Below are positions 57,501 through 64,000 of a stretch of DNA of 64,000 nt, in pieces; the stretch's first letter is position 1, and each line of letters opens with the position of its first letter. The stretch comes from Bolinopsis microptera (lineage: Eukaryota; Ctenophora; Tentaculata; Lobata; Bolinopsidae), in contig NC_087072.1 in NCBI RefSeq assembly GCF_026151205.1, forward strand, positions 18,584,103 to 18,648,102, in the 5' to 3' direction. The notes under the pieces were generated by a model. That model was not told the origin of the DNA and made no database searches. It saw nothing but the letters and a program-made list of their open reading frames with translations. The position numbers were made by a program, and so were the translations under genes.

Positions 57501-60500
57501 CCGAACTTGACCATATAATGTCTTGTTTTTTGGGAGTAGCTATCCCCCGGGGCTCTTCCTGGGCGAAAGCTATTTTTCAACCTATGGAAATTGGAAATGA
57601 GTCTCTCGTCTTTTTGTCTGAGAAATGGAGTGAAATGAAAGGAAACCTCGTCATGATTTGTTTTCCATTCCATTTCTACAGACCCACGCTGGAAACTTAC
57701 AACTTTAACATCTTTAGTTTTTTAGTTGCTTGTTCCGTAGGACCTTGGCCACGATTCAAAGTCTGTGCAGTTCATGCTTATCGCAGTACCCACCTGTTCA
57801 ACTGCCTGAACAAAGTCCTTATAATCATGAAGTTGACCTGATTGTTTAATTGACAACTCCACTTTATGGTGGAATGAGTCTGCACTCATAACGGTGTGCA
57901 CTGGCTTTAGATACTTGACCGTTATCTTGTCCAGGTCAACATCTGGGCTGTTGATGAACATAGGGCAGTAAATAGAGTCCAACACTTGTTTTGAGCAGAA
58001 CAATTGTCTGCCCAAAAAATGATCTCCTTGCTACCACCAATCTTGCCAACTGGCAAAATGTTTTATTGCCCTTATCCAAGTCGAGGACACATTCTCATCT
58101 TTCCTTCCTGCGATTGACTCATTTCAAAGAATCGCTAAAGGAGCTCCGTCTGACCCCAGCCTCGCGAAGGTCTCGTTAAATGTGACAAGGCGTCTTGTAA
58201 AAATCGCCTCCTTGTACTCCGGCATGTGTGGTAGTAAAAGAACTTTCTCCATATCAACAGAGAAGGAGCAGTGAAGCAAATCGCTTCTATCTCTTTGGTA
58301 ATGTTCCCTTGCCTGTCGATAATCCCGCCAGTCTCAACTTATAAGAGAATACAACATTTTAAAGCAAATTATGACGTATATTTTGAAAAGTTCTGCATTG
58401 ACAAATCGGCAATTTTGACGGCGAAGCAAGCGTTTCTGAAGTTTATGACCATCACCAATCGATCCGCCGTGAAAATTTAGATTTGTTAGTACCGATTATA
58501 TAGTTTCAGTTGGCAGAATCAACATTTAATTAAACGCATAATGGCACTTAAGCACTTTTGTGAGAAAACGAGCCCGTTTTCACAAAAGTGCTTAAGTGAC
58601 ATAAATTGTTTTTTCCCAGGCCAAAAGACCCACGATCACCAAATTGCCGTCACTAGGCCAGTTTTTGACGTAGAAAACAATGCCACCATTTTCAGTTCCC
58701 AAAATGGCACCATTTTTGAAATAAATGGCACCCGTTTTACAAAATGTTACTTAAGCACTTTTCTCAGAAAAATGACCATTTTTTGCATTTTATGGGGTTC
58801 CAAAAAGGGGGTTTTGGGGGGTCGGCGAATGTATCCAATGGTCCTCAGGGATAGTTCTTGACCCAAAAACAAAAGTTAGACCAAAAAACCCGAAATTTCC
58901 AAAATGTTACTTAAGCACTTTTGTCAGAAAACGGCAGAGCGGACCCGTTAACCTCTTGGGACTGGCTCACTCAACAAGACTTGAAGAAGGAGACAGAAGG
59001 ATTGTTGATAGCAGCCCAAGACCAAGCACTTAGGACGAATTATGTGAAGCACAGGATTGACAAAACACCTGGCTCTTCTCCCCTCTGCAGACTCTGCAGA
59101 AATCATTACGAGACAATAGACCACATACTGAATGGGTGCCCAAAACTTTCACAGACAGAATATAAGTGTCGGCATGACAAAGTAGCTGCCGCATTGCACT
59201 GGAGTCTGTGCAAGGAATACGGCTTCCCACGCAGTAAAAGGTGGTACGAACACCGGGCAGAGAAGGTGCTGGAGAACGAAAAAGTCAAGATATTGTGGGA
59301 CTTCCATGTCCAGTCGGACCACGTTATCGAACACTGCAGACCGGATCTCCTCCTGGTAGACAAGGTAACCAACGCAGCAACCATCATTGACGTTGCAGTC
59401 CCAGGAGATACCCGGATCCTGGATAGAGAACAAGAAAAGATACTGAAATATCAAGACCTAAAAAGAGAAATTAAGAAGAACTGGAATTTACGAAAGGTCA
59501 CAATCGTCCCTGTGGTGATAGGCGCATTAGGAACTATCACCATTAACTTTCGTAAACACCTCGACGCAGTCCACTGCAATCTGAGCATCTCTAATCTCCA
59601 GAAGACAGCTCTGCTTGGATCAGCCAGAATTCTCAGGATGGTCTTAGACAATAGACATATGATATTATTGAGAGTATAATACACTGTAGATACTCTATAT
59701 TTAGTTTATTCTTCACTGGATACTGTAATATACACTTTTTACCTGGTCCTCTTATATTTCTTCCCTTGCTATGCAAGCCCTGTCTCTTGTTTATACAATT
59801 TTTAACCCGTATATTGGGTAGACTGTGTATTTGTTATGTATTTTATATTATACAGTTTTGTGTACAAGTAATTATTGTTATTTACTGGACTAAGGGGTAT
59901 ACATGTGTTGGAGTTTTTCTCTTATTTTTCTTCTCTTGCTCTGCATGCCCTGATTCTTGTATAAACATGATGTTTGTTTAAATATTGTATATTCTTGTAT
60001 TGATTGTGGTATTTTGTGGGTCAGATTCAGCAATACCCAATGGGTACTTGCTGAATCACTGTTTTATACACTCTGTAACCAGTCCCTGTGTTCCGTCCCT
60101 TGCCCTGCAAGCCCTGTTTCTTGATTATACAGCATTTATTTATCGTGTATTACATTGTAGTATGTATTAACATTTGTAGTAGTGTAGGATTGTTTGAATT
60201 TCTTTTTGCTAGGTTTTATAATATTTATTTGTATAATTTGTGATTGTTTCTCTCGGTTTTCTTCCCTTGCGTAGCAAGCCCTGTCTCTTGTAAAAACAAC
60301 CTCGAAAGATTTGTGGATACACATAGTCTCTACACCTTTACCCTCTGGTCCCTAGGGTCAGCTGATCCCGGGCCAGAGGAAAACTACCGACTGCCAAGGT
60401 TTGACGCCTAGGCAGTCGAGACCTCTTATTGAGACCCTTTATAATAATAATAAATAAATAGACCCTCTTGACAATTAGACCCTCTATGTTGAGACATAGT

Positions 60501-63500
60501 TTCAACCTAATAGTTATATATAATATATACTATTTGGAAGTATTTTTGTAACTCTCTCTGCAATTATACCCACTTTACTCTTTAATGTTTATATTGCGGT
60601 ATGGTTCCTAGATAATTGCTTTAAGTTCTCCACTTATCTTTAACTAATTTAATTACCTCACGGTATTGACTATTGAGCAGTACCTTACAAGACATATTTA
60701 TAACGTACGAAATGTGGCGGTTTTCCGAAAATTTCGCCATATTTTCGGACCGCCAAAATTTCGGTCGTCGTAATAGAATCCGTCGCATTATCTTTTAGCT
60801 TATTTCAATGACTGTGCCTTCACTGCTTTATTTTGTTTCTAAAAAGTTATATCAAGTAAAATAAATGAATAGATTCTGGCATCTTGGGACAAATTATCAC
60901 CACACCAATGACGAATTGAATGTCAAGCAATACAGTTTAAATTTGCATTAAAATACATGTATGTGCTAACATGAAAGTCTTACAGTCTTAATACAGACTA
61001 AGTTTGAACATGATTTTACCGGATTTCAGAAATTTCCTTACTGCTTACTGTCACAAAAAATGATGAAAAATACCCTTATTTTCTGTGACGTCCGAAATTT
61101 GACGGTTTTTGTTCAATTTCGCCATATTTTCGGACCGCCAAAATTTCGGTCGTCGCAAATTAGGCCGCCATAAATATGTCTTGTAAGGTACTTTGTGTTT
61201 TTACTCTGCACCTAGTTCTAGGATGATTAAGTCATTAACAGAGCATCTCTCTCGGATTTACATCCGTTCACACGGTACAACAGTGTCAATTACCTGCAAG
61301 GATAATTATTTATCCACATCTATATTTTCCATTAATTTTGCTACACGAGGCATCTTTAACACGTGACTACATCACGTGATTTTGGTGTCAGCAATTATCC
61401 TTCTAACATCCTTCACCTACAACAAGAGCTTATAACCAGCACCACGGACAAAGGATACTCAGAATCTCAACAACTCAGAAGATACTCTCTGCCACAATCA
61501 AAGAGTCTAGCAGACTCTAATCACAGGTTAGTCAGGCAGTGGCTCACACTCTGTTGATATCTCTTTATATTAGGGAGTTTTCAGGTATCTCAACCTTACT
61601 TAGTTGAGTGTGTCCCACATGACCAAGCACCATGCCTAGAAGTCCGGCGTTATGTATTATAATGATACTGGACCTAAGTGGCAAGCAGCTTTATATCAAC
61701 AACAAAAATTGTCCGGGTATGGAGTCTGGGTTATGTTTTGGTGTGGACATAAAGTCACGTTGACGGTTGATGGCTTAGTGTTGAGAATAAAACCTCCTCA
61801 GATCAAAATGCTGTACACCCCTCGATTATAAGAAACAAAAGGTACTCACCTCGGAGAACAGTGTAAAGGTTAACTTGAGTTGTTTCATATTACGCTTGAA
61901 ACAAAAGGTACTCACCTCGGAGAACAGTGTAAAGGTTAACTTGAGTTGTTTCATATTACGCTTGATAAACACCTCGTTAAATACGTTATCTTCTCCATCC
62001 CACTTGAAGTCGGTGGCCTGTACAGATCAAAACTTTGAATATAATATGTATTATAAGTTCAGGTTGGTTCAGAAGAATAGTGAAATTTCTGTCCACACAT
62101 TCGGGATTTCTGTGCGGATACGAAGTCTGCGGATACGAACTATTTCGGGAAGCCTACTATTTGAAAATAAAACTACCTTATGAAGTCTGCAAGCATCTGA
62201 TTTTGCGACAGTCTCATTCGTTGTAGAATCTTCGTCTCGATCACCCTGATTAATATAAACATGATAAAGATTCATAAGCAGATAGGAAACTTTTGGGGGT
62301 TAAGCAAGCGTTCACAATTCTGACAAGAATTCTCATATTTTAACGATAGGTTAGTTCGTATTTGGTACCTTTAATAAGGCTGCGATGAATCTTTGGAATT
62401 CTCCAAGCAGATTCTCAGTCAAGACCTCGCTCAAACTCCGCCTTTCCGCTGCAGTGATACTTATTACAGTAACAAAAGAAAATCTAAGAACGGAAAGTCG
62501 TGGAAAATTTCTTTAGTCACAACAAATGCGTATAGTAAGGTTTTGGCTGTGAACAGCCAAAGTTCTAATAAAATGTTCGTTTAATTCTGAAGTTTGTTAC
62601 ATGTTGATATGGGAAATTCTTTGACGATATCTCTGACTTGTTTGGTCGAAGAACACAGAAGAACCATAAGTATCTGGTCCACTGTTGAGTGATCATTTTC
62701 CTGATAATGAAATTTCTATTAGTATTAGGGTGCTAAAATGTAATCAAGCTGCGGTTAACAATGTCCTTTTATAGTCTTCCGTCTTCTGACAAAAGTGCTT
62801 AAAGACCACTCAAAATCCGAGGTTTTCAAGCACTTTTAACACATTTGACATTTATGACAACTTGTGGCATTTTAAGCAGTTTCAAAAGTGATTTCTGGCC
62901 TCTGGGGCTAGCGATTGGTTCTAATGGTTTCCAATGGCTGGGATAGTTATTGACCCTAAAAATAAATTTGGGTTACTGAATTTAGAATTCCAAAAATGGT
63001 CTTTAAGCACATTTTTCAGAAAACGGCAGTACATAAAGACAACAAGAATTGCGCCCGTTGTTTCGTTTTGGCGGACGCTAGATTTCCGTTCACTATTGTA
63101 ACTAAAATGAATTTAAGCTCCAATCAGCTCGCTTCATAATAATAATATTGATACACATCAGTACACTATACTACGCATGCCCCGTACAAATTGGGCTTAT
63201 AACCCAATACTATATATTGCATAGTATACATTAAAATACACTCGCGCCGCGCATTCATTGACAGGCTAGCTATATACATCACATCTCCGCAAGCAATACT
63301 CGCGCGCTGCACTGCGCTCTAGTTGTCATGGTAACTAACGGAAGGAAAGAATGACATCATATTTTAACCCACCTACTGCTATCTCCAAAATCCACGTTTT
63401 TCTGCAAAAACGTCCATTCGTAACCTTTCACTATTGCCTTTTTACAAAAGGGTGAACGGAAAAAATAATCTCTCAAGAAATAAATGAAATCAAAATGGAA

Positions 63501-63777
63501 AGCATTTATTACTAAAACTGTTTACTAACGGTGATAGCCTCATTCAAAAGCAAAGCAGATGCTTTTAGATATCTTAAAAGAAGATACTGTGCAGCTTTGA
63601 AAGCATCCTCTGGTAACTTTTCTTGGAGCGACTTTAACAAATCCTGGCAATAGGTGTCTGAATAATGGTGTACGATGTCGTGGTGCCCATGAGACACGAC
63701 ATCCACCAAAGCAAGGCTGATATTCTCAACATTGGGCGTGATTTCAGAGAGGACATCGTACAAGATTTTCAAATGAT
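48552..63777 (-). CDS. Divergent annexin, six exons, N-terminus beyond window
   Basis: Minus-strand exons in transcript order: 63777-63530, 62700-62601, 62448-62369, 62245-62177, 62017-61916 and about 48922-48552. The first five agree in phase. The product follows the four-repeat annexin core: end of repeat I (YCQDLLKSLQEKLPEDAF ... SALLLNEAIT); repeat II (ENDHSTVDQILMVLL ... GEFQRFIAALLKGDRDE); repeat III (SDACRLHKATDF, EVFIKRNMKQLKLTFTLFSE, then TTFLAKF and FSSVLLWIVSARYD in the last exon); and repeat IV (LVSKCIIPLFFLQVDLKEIA, YNIKYGSPLTDLIDGAN, CRTLFIILC). Annexins bind acidic membranes with calcium through GxGT loops. Those loops are missing here in repeats II to IV, so calcium binding is doubtful. 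The last intron is about 13 kb and full of transposons. Its acceptor is one base out of phase with the donor, so a micro-exon or another site is needed, or the last exon is dead. Alternative: two separate remnants. Confidence 0.6.
49224..50311. mobile_element. 1.1-kb DNA element with CCTTACAAGAC ends
   Basis: The ends CCTTACAAGACTTTTT (49224) and AAAAAGTCTTGTAAGG (50311) are flanked by TA. Subterminal blocks CGACGACCGAAATTTTGGCG and GGTCCGAAAATATGGCGAAA occur at both ends, in direct orientation and not inverted. The element carries a protein fragment on the minus strand (separate entry). A 506-bp derivative lies at 60683-61188. Confidence 0.85.
49464..49880 (-). pseudogene. HIRAN-like protein fragment carried by the transposon
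   Basis: Minus-strand frames read WTDIYDGEKVTIHRETNDV and RYACAV, then after a frame change GLLVPQLVTVGHIPLEVSKH, GWEINGVVEDSRHRRS and GGLEVKLKLTFKG, to a TAG at 49464. The pattern E.V...RE.....DRYACAV...G...VGHIP..VS.....GG.I...V resembles HIRAN-like domains found in many transposon-borne proteins of invertebrates. The frame break near 49745 means it is decayed. No catalytic transposase domain accompanies it. Confidence 0.45.
50312..51448. other. Annexin intron, no gene seen
   Basis: Contains a direct duplication of ATTTCAACCCTCGACAT (50330-50352) and short palindromic TTAATTAATAA runs near 51220. No exon or element termini were recognised. Confidence 0.4.
51449..54358. mobile_element. 2.9-kb element with ~360-bp inverted repeats, no transposase
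   Basis: It starts CTCGTTAGCTTTTCGTGTTA (51449) and ends with the inverse (54358). The arms stay similar for at least 350 bases, with shared blocks GCGATTTCTCGACGGTTATC, TCTAGATGAT, CCGAGTGACTGC-like, TTTCTACGACC and ATATACAACTAATGAAGC. The left arm has an extra tandem copy of the ACGGTCGTAGAAACTA block. The interior holds no convincing gene. An 88-codon minus-strand ORF (52768-52502) is unrecognised. A run of 28 G lies at 53130-53157. A flanking target duplication was not identified. Confidence 0.75.
55127..55500. repeat. ~177-bp subterminal tandem repeat, two units plus
   Basis: Units start with GAAAAGTGCTTAAGTACAG at 55127, 55303 and 55481. The intervening sequence (GACCCGTTCAAACCATTGGT, ATTGGTTGTAAATAGGGGAC) is nearly identical in the first two, and the third unit diverges after 35 bases. 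Confidence 0.9.
55927..57515. mobile_element. Inner 1.6-kb DNA element with TATGGTCAAGTTCGGAGACA ends
   Basis: The 30-base ends (55927-55956 and 57486-57515) are perfect inverses, flanked by TA on both sides. It is inserted into the transposase-like frame of the surrounding element. No protein-coding frame was recognised inside. The interior is dominated by the repeated motif described in the next entry. Confidence 0.85.
56253..57340. repeat. Array of ~10 CTCAAC-n-GGTGGAG motifs in opposed orientation
   Basis: Forward copies (CTCAACCGAGGTGGAG type) lie at 56253-56268, 56294-56310, 56396-56410, 56635-56649 and 56798-56813. Reverse copies (CTCCACCTCGGTTGAG type) lie at 56864-56879, 57020-57035, 57172-57187 and 57325-57340, with a weaker one at 56697-56711. 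Half motifs (GGTGGAG, GTTGAGC, CTCAACC) add to these near 55977, 56075-56140 and 57200. The three central bases vary while the two halves hold, as in a bipartite binding site. Flanking sequence is not shared between copies, so this is not a simple tandem repeat. Confidence 0.8.
59690..60345 (+). repeat. Four ~167-bp repeats in the 3' region of the RLE LINE
   Basis: CCCTTGCTATGCAAGCCCTG (59764), CTTGCTCTGCATGCCCTG (59936), CCTTGCCCTGCAAGCCCTG (60100) and CCTTGCGTAGCAAGCCCTG (60266) head similar blocks that each continue TCTTG and a TATACA- or AAACA-rich stretch. The head is a short palindrome (CTTGC...GCAAG), so each unit could form a small stem-loop in the RNA. Confidence 0.75.
60683..61188. 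mobile_element. 506-bp derivative of the CCTTACAAGAC element
   Basis: The ends CCTTACAAGACATATTTA (60683) and TAAATATGTCTTGTAAGG (61188) are flanked by TA. Blocks CCGCCAAAATTTCGGTCGTC and TTTCGCCATATTTTCGGACC occur near both ends. The orientation is opposite to the copy at 49224-50311, and the protein-coding part is absent. Confidence 0.9.
61525..61690. repeat. Dispersed repeat, inverse of 40510-40690
   Basis: See 40510-40690. About 75% identity by eye. It lies in the last annexin intron. Confidence 0.7.
61832..61963 (-). repeat. 66-bp tandem duplication covering an annexin exon end
   Basis: Two nearly identical 66-base units (61832-61897 and 61898-61963) each contain the 3' part of the annexin exon 61916-62017 and its GAG/GTGAGT donor. 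The length is a multiple of three and reading through the first donor stays open (22 extra codons), so both donors could be used in frame. Confidence 0.9.
62779..63027. mobile_element. 249-bp MITE related to the 54901 transposon
   Basis: CTTCTGACAAAAGTGCTTAA at the left and TTAAGCACATTTTTCAGAAA at the right are inverted and match the ends of the 54901-58935 element. It lies in the annexin intron between the exons at 62601-62700 and 63530-63777. Confidence 0.8.
63041..63480. repeat. Dispersed repeat, copy 2 of 31272-31826
   Basis: The order of blocks is the same as in the copy in the alpha-actinin-like gene, with small deletions (see that entry). It starts 14 bases after the MITE. Confidence 0.85.
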
Positions 63778-63841
63778 CTGAAAATGATATTACAAATATT
63801 ATCATTGTGATAACATTAAAACATGAATTGGAATAATACTA

Positions 63842-64000
63842 CTCTCCCTCTTTTTCACTATTGTCTTCATAAAATGAGAACGCTTTAAGCTAAGAACTCA
63901 AACTTTTTTGCACACATTTGGCTTGATAATTGAAAACTTTTCCAAAAGTTTCAAGTTCATTGGTTAAAATATGGCTGAGTTATGACCATTTAAAAATCCA
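63842..64000. mobile_element. Second copy of the mariner arm, cut by the window end
   Basis: CTCCCTCTTTTTCACTATTG, AGAACGCTTTAAGCTAAGAA and TTGGCTTGATAATT match 19873-20030 in the same orientation. The outer 160 bases of the arm are missing, so it is a truncated copy that continues past the window. Confidence 0.9.

Larger units (their letters stand above)
55880..58330 (-). pseudogene. Transposase-like protein fragment of the 54901 element
   Basis: Minus-strand frames, from about 58290 downward, read SVDMEKVLLLPHMPEYKEA, FTRRLVTFNETFA, GRKDENVSSTWIRAIKHFAS, IIFWADNCSAQNKCWTLFTA, then after a frameshift NSPDVDLDKITVKYLKPVHT, MSADSFHHKVELSIKQSG and DFVQAVEQVGTA. A further frame change leads to SFHFTPFLRQKDERLISN and APGDSYSQKTRHY, where the inner element interrupts it. 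Coding sequence resumes beyond 55925. The W-A-D-N-C-S-x-Q-N-K signature with a DSFHH block recalls the transposase-derived domain annotated as DUF7869. At least two frameshifts make it dead. Confidence 0.6.
54901..58935. mobile_element. 4-kb DNA transposon with GCCGTTTTCTGACAAAAGTG ends
   Basis: The 30-base ends at 54901-54930 and 58906-58935 are perfect inverses. The end core (AAAAGTGCTTAAGT) is repeated inside: at 55129, 55305 and 55483 on the left, and inverted near 58546, 58744 and 58906 on the right, with a sense copy near 58582. A decayed transposase-like frame lies on the minus strand. A shorter relative with the same ends is at 62779-63027. Confidence 0.85.
54557..59679 (+). pseudogene. 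LINE thumb, zinc knuckle and restriction-like endonuclease
   Basis: The left part reads TRKLMRINGAHHPQGDVDRL, GGRGLHSIEEVVKREEN and EKWTAKVMHGQFPRQMMG (RT thumb and linker). After the insertion come WDWLTQQDLKKETEGLL, a CCHC knuckle (CRLCRNHYETIDHILNGC), the endonuclease signature RPDLLLVD ... IIDVAVPGD (PD-x13-D), KYQDLKREIKKNW and VPVVIGALG. This order is that of the R2/NeSL-type polyprotein, whose restriction-like endonuclease nicks the target for reverse transcription. Apart from the inserted element no stop or frameshift is seen, so it was intact at its C-terminus when it was hit. Confidence 0.85.
54550..60445 (+). mobile_element. RLE-type (R2-like) LINE, 5'-truncated, split by a DNA transposon
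   Basis: LINE coding sequence begins at about 54557 and resumes at 58936 after the 4-kb insertion. It ends at 59677-59679 and is followed by a 760-base 3' region with four similar repeats and a terminal GGTCAGCTGATCCCGGGCC segment near 60358. The tail is TAATAATAATAAATAAATA at 60441-60459. The 5' part of the reverse transcriptase is missing. Confidence 0.8.

Overview
The window is animal (metazoan) nuclear DNA: AT-rich, with multi-exon genes that have GT-AG introns, TA-flanked DNA transposons with terminal inverted repeats (TIRs), several kinds of non-LTR retroelement, a tRNA-derived SINE and satellite DNA. The retroelement mix (a PHD-finger reverse transcriptase, RLE-type and CR1-like LINEs) together with a secreted TSP1 protein suggests an early-branching marine invertebrate such as a cnidarian. 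That placement is an inference with low confidence.

Layout. 1-1430 is a 366-bp tandem satellite built from two diverged ~183-bp monomers, probably intronic. 1703-3909 (+) holds the last seven exons of a nucleoprotein TPR-like gene. 3910-7663 is gene-free and full of inverted repeats. 7664-13750 is a retroelement cluster: a PHD-finger reverse-transcriptase element in a 22-bp target duplication, next to a decayed LINE. 13827-17220 holds a two-exon gene of unknown function, decayed transposon-derived exons and a LINE ORF1 relic. 17221-22350 holds dispersed repeats, a tRNA-SINE and a dead mariner with ~370-bp TIRs. 22352-27862 (+) is a secreted TSP1 gene whose intron contains two LINE relics. 30743-39154 (+) is a complete 16-exon, 979-residue, very divergent alpha-actinin-like gene. 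42691-47304 (+) is a 1537-residue Ser-rich disordered protein. 48552-63777 (-) is a divergent annexin gene; its last intron (~13 kb) carries most of the transposons in the right part of the window.

The exon models for TPR, alpha-actinin and annexin come from reading splice sites and phase by eye. The alpha-actinin model closes in frame over 2940 coding bases. The annexin model has one unresolved junction, at its last intron. The alpha-actinin-like and annexin-like proteins keep the domain layout of their families but lack obvious consensus calcium-binding loops.

The strongest candidate for something undescribed is the transposon nest at 54.5-60.4 kb. An RLE-type LINE is interrupted by a DNA element (54901-58935), which is itself interrupted by a second element (55927-57515). 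The inner element carries about ten copies of a 15-17 bp motif, CTCAAC-N-GGTGGAG. All copies in one orientation lie in the left part and nearly all in the opposite orientation lie in the right part, which looks like an internal array of protein-binding sites.
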